From: Canna indica
Lineage: Eukaryota > Streptophyta > Magnoliopsida > Zingiberales > Cannaceae
Direction of reading: 5' to 3'
Length of the DNA: 64,000 nt
Assembly: GCA_034359265.1 (NCBI GenBank)
Contig: CP136891.1
Location: 64,394,001-64,458,000 of the forward strand
The notes beneath the pieces were generated by a model that was given only the letters and a program-made list of their open reading frames with translations, did not search any database and was not told the origin of the DNA. How positions within the stretch are numbered: position 1 is the first letter of the stretch; every line of letters begins with the position of its first letter. Position numbers and translations under genes: made by a program. This document shows, one piece after another, positions 43,158 to 55,700 of the stretch.

Positions 43158-44270
43158 CTACAGTATCATTTTATGCTTAAATAGAAATAAAAATATATCA
43201 TTTCAAGCATCAACCTTAGCTAGATTATGTGAAATTTCAACTTCAGCAACAGAAAGAGTAACAAACGGAATTGATGCAGGGCATGTTAATACATCTACTT
43301 GGCACAAAGCAATGAATATTACAAGATGCAACTATTGAGACTTGTAGTGAGAATGCCAACGTCAATTCAGCATTAACTAGTAAAAGGTTAAAAGGTTAAA
43401 GAGGCAACAGCATAATACATGTAGGAATAAGGTTAATGAGGCATTAACTAATAAAAATGAATACCTCACAGCCTTATGTGTATAAGATATTTTTTTTACC
43501 TCAATTGAAGTCAAATAAAAAAATACTATGAAGTGCAATTGTGCAAAAAAACTATTATGAAGTGTATGAAAACATAAATATTTTTTTTATATTATGTGGC
43601 AGCTTATATGGGACTTAGGAATAAGAAATAATTTTTTAATCAAAAAAATTTACCAGCTATGCTCTAGAGAGGGACACATGGAAGTAGAAAATTTGGCCAC
43701 GTGCAAAAGAATAAACACAACTGCATATTAAATATGTTGAGAACCTATGCGACCAAATGTTACGAAGCCCTACAATACCAGATGTTACCAACATGTACAC
43801 TAGAAAATGTCAAAAGAAAATAATGCTCCAAGAGAATAGAACAAGCGTCATATTTACATCTCCAAATTGAATAAGTGTATACAATTTTAAGTAGTTGGGC
43901 AAGTTATCCTACACCTACAATATCTGAGGATAGGGTTTTGCACATGATGATATGCCATGTATGTAGTGTAATTTCCCGCAAATACCTATCTGCAACTATA
44001 TTGATGCAAGCATCACAAGGTTTGAATTCTTTAAGCACATATTATTGTTTTTAAAGCTATCTTAGAACACTAGTTGGATGGAAAGGCCCTGAAATGAAAA
44101 AAGACTCAGTTCAAGTAGGTCTAGGAATTAGGGCAATTATCACAATGATCTAAACGAGATTAAAAAGAAGAGAATGCAATTATAGCTATATCACTTTTAT
44201 TTCATCTCGCTACAACTGCAGGACTAAGAAGATTGGATGAGTAAATGTAAGTCCAACAATGTGGCCTTAC

Positions 44271-44362
44271 CTTTATGGAAAGCCCCTTGATATCACATGG
44301 CTGCTTCACCATAGAAGTTTTTGATATACCTTCCACAAAAGCTACACTAGACAAGTATGACT
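44271..44362 (-). pseudogene. TBCC domain protein, exon A (first copy, deleted)
   Basis: Minus-strand exon ending at a GTAAGG donor after 44,271. It encodes SYLSSVAFVEG and then VKQPCDIKGLSIK and joins exon B in frame. About 57 bp present in the copy at 63,621 are missing, an in-frame loss. The 5' boundary is uncertain because the upstream side runs into the minisatellite. It probably lies just before the TBCC domain. Confidence 0.6.
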
Positions 44363-44389
44363 TATACAGGCATCGGACAAAAGTTACTG

Positions 44390-44600
44390 AAGAAGGAGGT
44401 CAGGCCAGATCTGGCCGAGAAGAAGGATGGGAAGAAGCGGCCGGGCCAGATCTGGCCGAGAAGAAGAAGAAGAAGAGGGGGCCGGGTCAGATCTGGTCAG
44501 AAGAAGAAGAGGGGATCGGGCCAGATCTGGCCGGAAGAAGAAGAAGGTGAAGAAAGGGTCGGGCTAGATCTGGCCGAGAAGAAGAAGAGGGCGTCTTCAC
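44390..44600. repeat. Minisatellite with palindromic GGCCAGATCTGGCC units
   Basis: Five variants of GGCCAGATCTGGCCGAGAAG with variable GAAGAAG runs. The core is a perfect 14-bp palindrome. Reading frames across it (for example 44,275-44,550) are low-complexity Arg/Glu/Lys and are not taken as genes. Confidence 0.7.
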
Positions 44601-44640
44601 CTGGAGACCAGGGACCTCTTTTCACGTTGGCCTTGCGCAG

Positions 44641-45537
44641 CACGGAGCTCTTCCCATTGCGCGATTGATCTCACGTGACCGAGTACGACCTCCGGGCGCA
44701 GGAACGCCTGTGTGCGCGCTAATAAAGCTGCAAAGTTGGTTTTCCTTTCTCTGGTCACAGAAGTGGACTGAAGCTTTGTTTCATATTTTTATTTTCGAAA
44801 TCTATTATTCATTAAATTATATTATGTTTTTCTTTAATAACAGTAATAGTAACAAGTAATTTAATTAATAAATTAATAAATTTGATTCAAATAAAACACA
44901 CCGTAAATTTGTGTTCATTTAACTAAATTATGTTGGATTGGATAAAAATACTTTTATAAATTTAAATCCGAATTTTTTTAAAATCATAAGTCATCCTTTT
45001 ACGTAGAAAAAAAGTCCATCTAATCTAATAACTCTTTAAACCAATAGGCTAATGGGCTCTCTCTCATCTAAAAATCTTGCCCTTCGTTGTGGATAGCAAA
45101 GGAGTAATAAGAATGATTGTGTCATAATTTCACCACTTTTATGTATGTTTAGGTTCGCTAGTTGTGGTCATTTTGCTATGACATGGGAAGTAAATGAGGT
45201 GTCGTCTTAAGCGATATGGGACAATACACTATTATGTCCCAAGGCTTAAAAGGTGAGCTTTCTTTCTCTTTTCCTCCGCTTAGAGGTTTTGTCCAATATG
45301 CAAAGATGTTATCTCCTAAGGAAGCGAAAATTTTTGTAATTAGTAAGAATGTCCATCTTGAGGCTTTGATGGCTCGATCTCAACCAAAAATGCAAAGACG
45401 GGAGGAGATTCCAGCAAAGATGTATGTAAAGGAATGAATAATTTGAGAGGATCCTCTAATTCATCGTATTACACAATCTTGATCAAATATTCCTTATCTT
45501 ATGAAACAAGTGACCCTCTTCGATATGGTAAGGCTAA
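44641..45537. other. Unassigned spacer
   Basis: GC-rich to about 44,720, then AT-rich. A 73-codon plus-strand frame (45,216-45,437) has a believable composition but no recognised motif and no splice context. I see no supported gene. Confidence 0.35.
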
Positions 45538-46740
45538 GGGGGCGTTTGGTTGTCCGCAAGTGCAAATATTACAAAAAGTATTTAGCAAAAGTCCGCGAAT
45601 AGAATTTGTAATCTACTATTTAGTTGCCTGCAAGTAGAGTTGCACATTCTATTTGCAAGTGTTTAATTAGCCGCAAATGAAAATTGTAATTACACTTGCA
45701 ACTTGTATTTTCGTATCTAAGTCTAATAATTTTGGCACGATCTGATATAGGGGTGATAGTTTTCGGTCCGACTCAATAGCCCAACTCGACTCAGCACGAA
45801 AAAATCGAGTTCGGGCCGGCTTTTATCGAGTTCAGGCCGTTATCGGGCCGACCCGATAATGTCGATCCCTTATTGTGCTAGATTGGGTCAAGTGTTATCG
45901 AGTCGGCCTAACCCGATCCGATAGCTCGATAAACACTTTGGAACAGTATTAAACAGGTTCAAATTTCGTTAATTATCGGGTTTAAAGTCGATTTTAAATA
46001 TTTTTAGTGGTATCGAGCTAAATGGACCGGGTCAACCCCATTACTTTTGGTGTCGAGCCGGGCTGGTGTTTCCGGGCCGGGTCGAGCACGAATATTTTTG
46101 AGCCAAGTCGAGCATGAACTTTTTTGGGCCTGATCGAGCACGAATTTTTCAGGCCGGGCTGAAAATTTAGGTCCGACACAATTTGTCAAACCTCGTCTGA
46201 TAGCATGGCACAATAAAAATCATGATTAGGGAACTCATTATCGTGTCGAACCAGGTGATGTAGGTCTGACCCGGCCTTATAGCCCGAGACTGGCCCAAGC
46301 CCGAAACGGCGACCCTATGCCCATTTGGGTAAAATATGTTTAACATTATTTAATTATTTATCAAAATAAATTAATATTTTTTTATTTTGTATAATATTGA
46401 AAATATAAAAAAAATCTATCAAACGACATCAGATCTAAAATATGAAATTACCATCGCGTTCAGCGTGCGAAATCTACAACTTTGATATTTATCTCATCTC
46501 CATCCGACGACTCTAAGTCGTCAAAATTAATTATTTTTCAATACTTAAATTATTATATTTGATGTCCGCAATCTTGTATTACAGGCTTTTTGAGCTACAA
46601 TTTTATTTACGGCCTACAAATGATATTAGAAATATAAATTGCAACTAGTAAATGCTGCAAAATATTTTTGCAGCAAATCAAATAAATTTATTATCCAAAT
46701 GCTATAATTAAATTTGCACTTGCGGATAATCAAACGCCCC
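45538..46740. mobile_element. Non-autonomous PIF/Harbinger-like element, about 1.2 kb
   Basis: Terminal inverted repeats of about 30 bp (GGGGCGTTTGGTTGTCCGCA at the left, complement of GGGGCGTTTGATTATCCGCA at the right) and TAA on both sides (45,535-45,537 and 46,741-46,743). No transposase is visible. A GC-rich block is nested inside it. Confidence 0.75.
45746..46320. repeat. Nested GC-rich inverted-repeat block
   Basis: The block is rich in CGAGC, GGGCC and CCCGA words and sits inside the AT-rich element. Its ends are loosely inverted (TAGGGGTGATAGTTTTCGG against TAGGGTCGCCGTTTCGGG as complement). It is probably a second non-autonomous DNA element; the superfamily cannot be fixed. Confidence 0.45.
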
Positions 46741-46743
46741 TAA

Positions 46744-49436
46744 AGGTAACTCAAATGCCAATATTTTGATTCTAAAATTTTTGAATTTTGTTATGGTTAA
46801 ACCGTATATTTATCTGGGATTTTTTATTGGGTGAATCTTTGTAAGAACGCATATATTCTCGTGCCAAGAATTTTTTCATTTGAATTGTTATCAAACAAAA
46901 AGGCTTATGCGAAGGATTATCTCGGATTTGATGACATTGAACTTCTAGTTTACAAAAATCATTCTTCTATTCTTTGATTGATTGATTCCTTTGTAAATTA
47001 GCACTCGCATATGGAACTTTTAGAATTTGGAAAATCTAATCTAGAAAATATTATTGATTTAAAGAATGATTTTTTTCCTATATCATTTTGATACGAAGAA
47101 GGATGCTTTAAGAGCTTTAACTTAAGGCTCCTTTTATTTTACTCTTTCATACTTTCAAACAAAAGTCTTGGAGCCACGTGAACTTTTGGTAGAAAGTCAG
47201 TGACACTAAATTTTTTGTAACTTTTATACTCATTATAACGTAAATTTATTTTTTTTCAATCACATAGGGCTATTTTTCATAACATAAGTTATTTATTTAA
47301 AATGACATTTAATAATTTTTTTTAGACTCTTAGAGATTCACGGGGAAAAATTTTTGATGTGTTGTTTGATTAGCAAAAATTATTTTCTCGTTTGATGTTA
47401 GTGAAATTAAAAATTTAGTTTTGAAAATTTTATTTTGGTTTCTAATTTTTAGTTTTCTGAAAATATATTTGGTTAATGAAATCAATAAATATTTATTTGG
47501 TTATAAAAAATAATATTAATTTTTTTAAAATAATTTTAATAGTAATTTACTTTTTGATTAAATAGTAAACTAAATTATATGGAATAGTTTATCAAACTTA
47601 ATACGGTTGTAAAAGAAAGTCACATATTGTATTTGCAAATATTTATTAATATTGTTATAAAATATTTGTAAGCTTTAATTAATTGAGTTATTGTTAATTT
47701 AATATTTTTTTAATTAAATTTATAATTAATTAATAAATATTATATGATTTCAAAAAAATAAGTCCATGGCCTAAAATTAGTTTTGATTAAATTATAAATA
47801 GATTGAATTTAGGAAAGTTGAGTTATTTTAAAATTTAGGCTTGAAATTTATTTTTAAATTAATTAATTTTATTAAAAGAATTTATAATTACAAACTTACC
47901 ACTATATTTTGATAACGAAATCGATAGTTCCGAAACAACAGAAAATAACCTTTTAGTGCTTTCATTTTTAATAAGAAAACTGGTTTCATTGAAACATATT
48001 TTCATTTTGGTTACGATTCAGTTTCATGAAAACGCTGAATCAAATATGTTTTCGTAAGCAATTTTGATTTTAATGAAACTGAAATCATGAAAATAGACTT
48101 GATTTCACTAACCAAACAAACCCTAAGTGTCGTAAAGATTTTTTTCGGATATGATATTTAAAGCTAAAAGATATATCGATTTTGGTATCCACTATAATAT
48201 GAAATTATTTTTAAAATTACATGTGATTATTTTCTTGTAAATGATAATTTTTAAAGTATTATAAATTACATAAATTAATGGTTTTAAGAGCTTTAGAGGC
48301 TTTCGGGTAAAAGTCTTTAAGCTTAGAGAATATACTTTTTTTATCACAGTGCTAAAATTGATAGATGTTTTAGTGTTAAAGATATTCGGAAAATATCTTT
48401 AGACTTTTCCCTATAAGTCTTAAAAAGCCTCGAAAACTCATTAAAAATATAATTAATTTTAGATAACTAAATAATTTCATGTTAAAAAATAGTTATAAGT
48501 AACTGAAAAGATATTTTTATATTATATGAGTACAAAAATTGCATAACATAGTGTCAAATACTTCCCAAAAAAAATGCAGCGTCTATCTTTCTACTGCTGC
48601 ATCTTCACTCCTAATCACACTTAAAATAATACATAACTGAAAAAAGACTTTACCTATATAAAATATTTACTATATAATAGCGTCAAATTTTTAAAATATT
48701 TGAAAGATATTTTCTTTGAGTATAACTAGAAGAATATTATATAAGAAAAATCTAACAAAGTAAGAAAAAAAATAAAACATAATATTATGATAGATGTATT
48801 TTAGATATAAATAAATTTTATATTTAAACTAATGCTAATTAAACCAAAAATTGATATTCAAATTAATACTAATTTATAGTAGCAACGAAGTTATTTTCTT
48901 ATTTTGTGAATTTTTTTATGTATATAAACCCTTGAATCATTTACCTGAGCCATCAATTCAAACTGAATTATTAAATTAGATTTTTTTTAAAACAACTTTT
49001 AGTAAGCGAATTGAAATTCAAACAGAAATTATTCTATTTTTATATAAATATAACATAAAATAAATAACAAGTTAATCAGGAAAATTATATGGATCCATTT
49101 TAAAATAATCTGTTTCTTAGGCTTCATTTCTTTGTTACTCATGTTTTTACCTGCTGCTTCCATTAATTATTTATTCATGTTCTTCACTGAAACTGATACA
49201 TCATTTCTTCATTTACACTGTCAATGAAGAGAAGGCATGGTCGTGAAAAGAAATCTCAAAATGGCAAAAAAATATTTAATCACATATACCTCAATGAATT
49301 AATGATGTACACAAAATAATTCCTTCTTGGTTAACAATCTTCCCTTTCTATGATACACATTCTAATTAACATCATTTCTCCTATGTTCAAATACACAAAC
49401 CACCACCAAATCTGCCAAACCTTTTGCTGCAAAGTT
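46744..49436. other. AT-rich spacer with a possible MITE
   Basis: No gene seen. Within it, 47,359-48,125 has loosely inverted ends (GTTTGATTAGCAAAAA against TTCACTAACCAAACAAACCC), which may be an old MITE. The rest is low-complexity AT sequence. Confidence 0.35.
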
Positions 49437-49444
49437 ACCTCTAC

Positions 49445-50003
49445 CTAGGGGTGAGCAAAATTTATCGATTAACCGACCGAATCGAAATCGAATTAATCGA
49501 ACCGAATTTTTTAAATAATTTTTGGTTTGGTTAACGATTAATAAAAAATGAGTTTTTGATTTTTAGTTCGGTTCGATAAATTAGTCGATCGGTTCAGTTA
49601 ATTACCGAATTAACCGAATATTATTATATATTACATAAAATAGAAATACGTACATATGTTGTGGTTTACTAAAGTGGTTAAGAAAGTTTGTTTTTATCTC
49701 ATTGTTAGTTTTATTTTTTTTATGGTTAGAGATATAGGTTTTGTTAGTGATATACATATCAAAAACTTGGTTTGCTCTAATGGTTATTGGTTAAGGTATT
49801 ATATCTTCATATCATTGACCGGAGTTTGGATCTTGATATATATATATTTTTTCATCATTTTTTTGATAAGTTCGTTAAATTAATTAAATCGAAAAATTCG
49901 ATTAACCGAACCGAATTAATCGAATTTTTCGGTTTGGTAAATAATTAACAAAAATTTTCTAATTCGGTTGGATTAATTAACCGAATTTACAGATGCTCAC
50001 CCC
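49445..50003. mobile_element. hAT-like non-autonomous element, 559 bp
   Basis: Ends GGGGTGAGCA and TGCTCACCCC with an 8-bp target duplication ACCTCTAC (49,437-49,444 and 50,004-50,011). Subterminal regions hold many AATCGAA/CCGAACCGAAT repeats in both orientations. The short frame inside (49,656-49,883) is not a transposase. Confidence 0.8.
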
Positions 50004-50011
50004 ACCTCTAC

Positions 50012-50930
50012 CACTTGCACAGTTACATAGAGTTCATACGTCAACATATGGCACCATTAACCATTCTCAGGCAATTAAGAATATGTGATGAAAACTCCAA
50101 TGGAACCAAAGTGATGAAAAATGAGTTAGTGGTCTTTTTTTTAAAAAAAAAAAAATCATAGAAGGAAACTTCTTTAAGAATATGTTTCATTTTAAAGTAA
50201 TTTGTTTCATTATTCTTATTTTTTTAGAATTTATTATAATGGGCTAAATTTTAAATTATTTGGCCCAAAACTTAAGTTACAAATATATATATATATATAC
50301 ACTACAAATTATAAGTGTGGGGGCAAAATATTTTTTTTTTGAGTGGGGGCAAATAAAAATTTATATAGAGTCCCTTTGAAAATTTTAAATTATCTTTTCA
50401 TATTCAGATGTATCTTCTCTAAGTGGTCGTAAGAAAACTCTAAACAGTGATGAAGAGATGCTGATAGCAGAAGAAACTCATTGCAAAATAGCAAAATCTT
50501 TTCTAAATAAAGACGGAGACATGGTAGGGGAGGCTAGCCATAAATGGCCCCAATTGAACCAATGAGTCTTTTAGCTTGGAATTGTATGCCCTGACAATTC
50601 ATAGTATAAAAGAGATTATAAAATCTTATTTCCTCATTTGTGTTTTCTTGTCAAAAACAAAAAAAAAATCTCTTTTTGGTCAAGTGCAATTCATAAGGGT
50701 TTTCTTGTAAATCTAGATGGCCGAGCTAGAGGGCTGGCTGTGGAATGGCTTGATGATATATATCCAGGTATTAATTCATTATCATTCCTCTTTTTTTATT
50801 CATGCATCCATTAAAAGGCCAAATGATGAAAATAGCGGGGATGTTGTATGCCTACATTTGAGCTCTCCTTAATGATCATTGCAATATCAGCTTGAGCTCT
50901 CCTTAACGATCATTAATGATCATTAGAAGA
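50012..50930. other. Spacer before the Tork-like element
   Basis: AT-rich with an (AT)n run near 50,285 and a repeated GTGGGGGCAAA word (about 50,319 and 50,342). A GATCATTAATGATCATT palindrome lies at about 50,908-50,924. No gene seen. The expected end of the adjacent LTR is missing. Confidence 0.4.
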
Positions 50931-51285
50931 CCAAAATAGAGCTGCTATTATGACCACTATTTCTGGAGTTTGGAGAATTTTGTCAACAATCCCACCGTTC
51001 AGATTGAAGAACAAGGTGTTCCGAATATGCTGACCAAATTTCAGCTCGATCGGACCATGAATGACCCTCCGATTGTTAATTTGATCAAAACTACACAAAC
51101 TAGAAAACTGCAGCTGAGGGTGGGCGAAATTCTCTATTCTACTTCTCCTTCTAAAAACTCTTAACCCTTAAAAATGATTCTTAACCTTGCCCTAAACATT
51201 CATCACCCATAAGTGAGAATAACCATTGGGCTTTCACATGATTTTTGAGCCTTTTCTCCACATAGGAAGGGAGCCCAACCCAACA
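50931..51285 (-). repeat. 3' LTR of the Tork-like element, truncated
   Basis: Matches about 355 bp of the 649-bp LTR at 60,051-60,699, starting (minus strand) TGTTGGGTTGGGC at 51,285. The last ~290 bp are lost. It is preceded on the minus strand by a purine tract GTGAGGGGGAGATT (51,286-51,299), as expected for a 3' LTR. Confidence 0.75.
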
Positions 51286-51350
51286 AATCTCCCCCTCACG
51301 ACTATGTGGACAACCGCCAATCCAGCGATTAAACAACAAACTTTAAACTT

Positions 51351-52393
51351 TCATCTTGGCAAAGATTTTGTCATCATATCTGAACCATTCTCATCAGTGT
51401 GAACCTTCTCAAGTTCTAACAACTTAGCATCCAAAACATCACGTATCCAATGATACCTCGCATTAATGTGTTTGGACCTCGAATGAAAAGTTGAGTTTTT
51501 ATCAAGATGTATAACACTTTGACTATCACAAAATAACACATACATCTCTTGAGTAAAGCCAAGCTCTTGCAAGAACTTTTTCATCCAAAGCATCTCCTTG
51601 CATGCTTCAGTAATAGCAATAAACTCGGCCTCTGTAGTAGACAAAGCGACACACTTCTGTAACTTAGATTGCCAAGCTACAGCATCACCTCCAAATGTTA
51701 TCATATAACTTGAGGAAGATCTTCTGGAGTCAACATCTCCTGCCATGTCTGAGTCAGTATAGCCAACTAGAATGGGCTTCTCATTTTCAAAACATAACTT
51801 CAAGCTAGAAGTACCACAAAGATACTTCATAATTCATTTCACTGCACTCCAATGCTCTCTTCTTGGGTTTGTAAGAAAACGACTAACAGTACCAACAACA
51901 TGAGCTATGTCTGGTCTAGTGCACACCATAGCATACATCAAATTACCCACGGCTGAAGCATATGGAACTCTCTCCATGTCTTTCTTCTCATATTCATTTG
52001 ATGGACTTTGCTTGGAACTCAATTTGAAGTGTGTAGCAAGAGGAGTGCTAACAACCTTAGCTTTCTCCATATGAAACCTTTGCAGCACCGCTTCAATATA
52101 TTTCTCTTGTAACAACCAAAGTTTCTTCTCCTTTCTATCACAGATGATTCTTATACCAAGAATTTGCTTTGTTGGTCCGAGATCCTTCATTACAAATGAC
52201 ATCCCAAGTTGCTTTTTCAATATGTCAATCCTAGAAGCATTTTGACCAATAATAAGCATGTTATCAACATATAATAGAAGGATAATAAAATCATCACTAT
52301 CAAACTGTTTAGCAAAGACACAATGATCAGAAGTAATCTTCTTGTAGCCTTTCTCTCCCATAACAGACTCAAACTTTTTATACCATTGTCTCG
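51351..52393 (-). pseudogene. Tork-like copia: RT C-part and RNase H
   Basis: Second half of the split pol gene of the outer element. It holds the RT palm end (52,361-51,834), where the catalytic box reads YVDN instead of YVDD, then RNase H (51,830-51,351) with YTDSDMAGD, ALSTTEAEF and the final HTDENGSDMMTKSL motif. A stop at about 51,831 separates them. The sequence stops at 52,393 because a plus-strand copia element is inserted; it resumes at 57,081. Confidence 0.85.
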
Positions 52394-52638
52394 TATTAGT
52401 GTAAATAAGTTGTCAGCTCACGCATCCCACTCGTAGTCACCTCACAAGCTACGTCAGCACTCCATTACCGCTTCAACTATGCTTTATAACTAGTTACTGT
52501 TGCTTCCTCTGCTATTATTGTTGCTGTTTGTTGCATTCTGTTATGACGCCTCTAATATAAATACCCCTCAAATGTACTGATTCAACCAAACTTGATAAAA
52601 TGAATAGTTGATTACTTTCCTTCTCATGAGCGTTATTA
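52394..52638 (+). repeat. 5' LTR of the nested copia element
   Basis: 245 bp, TATTAGTGTAAATAAG to GAGCGTTATTA, with a TATA-like ATATAAATA near 52,555. By eye about eight substitutions separate it from the 3' LTR. The PBS TGGTATTAGAGCC follows directly (52,639-52,651); it has one change from the tRNA-Met complement. Confidence 0.9.
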
Positions 52639-52723
52639 TGGTATTAGAGCCATATCTCTAACGAGATTGGCTTTCCACCCCACCTTGTACTTTTTTTCTT
52701 TGCTTCCTTTGCGACACCAAATC

Positions 52724-55700
52724 ATGGCTACTGGAGAAGCGCATATCGCCGATGTCGTCAATCCTTTCACCGCTGGAAGCCAAGTAGTCACTATTAATCT
52801 AGCTGCGCAACTGTGGATCAAGCTTTCCGGCAGCAACAACTATATGAACTGGCAGATCCAGATCGAGCTCTTACTTCTCGGGTATGATCTTACAGCATTT
52901 ATTGATGGCTCGTCTTCTTGTCCGCCTACTAATGATCCTAATCATCGCTTTTGGATTCGACAAGATGGTCTGATCCGCCATGCCATCATGGCATCAGTAG
53001 ATCAGTACATCGTTTCCATTGTCGCTTCTTCATCATCATCATATGATGTCTGGCTACGACTAGCAGCTCAGTTTGCAAACAAATCGCAAACCAGGATCCT
53101 TAGTCTGCACGACTCCTTGTCCAGACTAACAAAAGGGAGTAAATCAATCTCCGAGTACTTTGGTGAGATCAAGAGCATAGCAAATGAATTGTCGATGGCT
53201 GATTCACCCATTAACCCTGCTGCTTTGACAATAAAAATCCTGAGTGGTTTAGGATCGGAATACAACGACATAAGCGTGGCCATACGCTTGCGTGCCACTC
53301 CGATCTCTATTGAAGAACTTTTTGACAAGCTTTTAAATCATGAGACATTTCTGAAGCTTCGGCAGGATACCTCCATTCCATCTGTTCAGTACACAAACAG
53401 ACAAAATAGTTCTGGCTTTTCTGCTACAAAACGACCTCAGTTTTCTTCAAACTAGGAAAATAAGAAAGCTCAGACTCAAAATACAAAATAGAACAACTTC
53501 TTTCGACCATCGAATCCAAACTATCAACAACAACAGAGGGTTAACAATCAGTATAAACCGAGAGTTCAATGCCAAATTTGCAGCAAAATTGGACACTCGA
53601 CTAAAATGTGCTGGTTCAGATTTGCTACTGATAACAATCAACCTCAGCTCAATGTCTCGGAACTGCAACAAAGAAACACTTCCAACTCCTCTTGGATCAT
53701 GGACTCAGGTGCTACACACCATGCGACCTCAGAACCAGATTCTTTACAGTCGATTTCTCAGTTCAACAGTGAACAAAATATTTCTCTTGGTAATGGAAAT
53801 CTAATCCAAGCTTCTCACTCTGGTATGGTTCATTTATATCCAAAATTTAAACTACACAATGTTCTTTATGCTCCAATGATACAAAAAAACCTGATATCTG
53901 TTGCAAAGTTCTGTAAAAATAATCATGCGTCTGTTGAATTCTTCCCTAACAATTTCTTTGTTAAGGACCTCACCACCAAGACTGTGGTCGCACAAGGCCG
54001 GAATGAGGGTGATCTGTATTCCTGGAGTCAACCACATCCAACCATCTTTTCTGCTTCAATTTCTCACATTGACAGCTCTACATGGCATCAACGTTTTGGC
54101 CATCCGCACAACAAAGTTCTTCAATCAATTTTATCCACACTCAAAGTGTCTTCTTCTCATTTCAATTCGTCTCACTGTAATGCATGCTTGTGTAATAAGA
54201 GTCATCGACTCCCCTTCTCTACTTCATTTATTAAAACAAGTAGGCCTCTAGAATTAATCTACTCGGATGTTTGGGGCCCTGCTCCAATTACATCCATTGA
54301 CGAGCATCGTTTTTATGTTATCTTCATCGATCACTATTCCAAGTATACTTGGTTATTTCCTATCAAACAAAAATTCAAAGTCCTCAAAGTGTTTTCATCA
54401 TTCAAACCACTTGTAGAAAACTATTTCAATGTATCCATCAAAAGCTTGTACTCAGATGGAGGAGGTGAATACATAGCTTTATCTTCCTTTCTATCCAAAA
54501 ATGGTATTCAGCAACTATACACTCCACCCTATACTCCACAAAGAGCAAGTCTAGCCGAACGCAAGCATAGACACATCATGGAAACCTCCCTCACTATTCT
54601 TTCTCAACCTGCAGTCCCCCTACAGTACTGGCACTTTGCTTGCACCACTGTAGTTTACCTTATCAACAGGATGCCTACACCTATTCTAAAAAACAAGTCC
54701 TCATTCACTTGTCTGTTCAATGATCAGCCAAACTATTACAACCTCAAAGTCTTTGGGTGTCTCTGTTACCCATGGTTGAGACCCTATTCACATCATAAAC
54801 TTGATGTCAAATCCAAACCTTGTGTCTTTCTCAGTTATTCCACACAACACTATTGTTACAAATGCCTTGATCCCAATAACAACAAAGTCTATCTCTCTCG
54901 GCATGTTCGATTTGTGGAAGATAAGTTTCCTTTCACTTATACTTCCATGAGTCTTCAACGAGTCAATTCATCCACAAGTGACACATGGATGGATATCCTT
55001 CCAAGTTATTCTGGTTCACTTCTGACTCAATCTTCTTCATCTCCCATTGAATACAATTCTATATCTGAGATATGCAGTCCACCTCCTGAAATCAACAGAT
55101 CACCCTTACCAGCTACAATCGGACCAGTCTATGAAGAATTTTCCAGTACCTCAAACACTATACCTACAAACACCATCACCAACACTGCTCCTTCCTCACC
55201 CAGACTCATAACCACTAGATCTCAATCCAACATTTTCAAACCCAAGAAACCTCTCGACTACTCAGCCCTGTTAACCACTGCTACAAACCAAACCATTCCC
55301 AACACCTACAAACAAGCATGCTAGTATCCAGAGTGGAAAGAAGTCATGCAACAAGAATACGATGCATTACTTCGGAGCAATACATGGACACTAGTTCCAG
55401 CTCCACAAAATCAAAACATTGTAGGCTGCCGGTGGATCTTTCGTATTAAACAAAAGCCTGACGGCACAATCGACAGATTCAAAGGGTGACTTGTCGCCAA
55501 AGGATTTCACCAACAAGAAGGCATTGACTTCACCAGCACATTCAGTCCAGTTATTAAACAAGCAACCATTAGAATTGTTCTTGCTCTAGCATCAAAACTC
55601 AACTGGAATCTCTTTCAGTTAGACGTAAACAATGCCTTCCTTCAAGGCGGACTACATGAAGATGTCTTCATGCAACATCCGCTTGGGTTTGTCAATCAGA

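Larger units (their letters stand above)
43270..44640. repeat. Duplicated block, right part (first copy)
   Basis: Matches 62,600-64,000 at high identity: intron, TBCC exon A and the minisatellite. Compared with the second copy it lacks about 57 bp at about 44,356, bounded by GTATG in the other copy, as expected from slippage. Confidence 0.8.

Noticed and set aside
44275..44668. Two overlapping plus-strand ORFs
   Set aside because: They are translations of a GAAGAAG/GGCCAGATCTGGCC minisatellite antisense to TBCC exon A.
45216..45437. Possible small host gene
   Set aside because: No recognised domain, splice sites or promoter support; kept only as a note in the spacer.
49656..49883. 75-codon hydrophobic ORF
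   Set aside because: It lies inside a non-autonomous hAT-like element, with AT-driven composition and no transposase motif.
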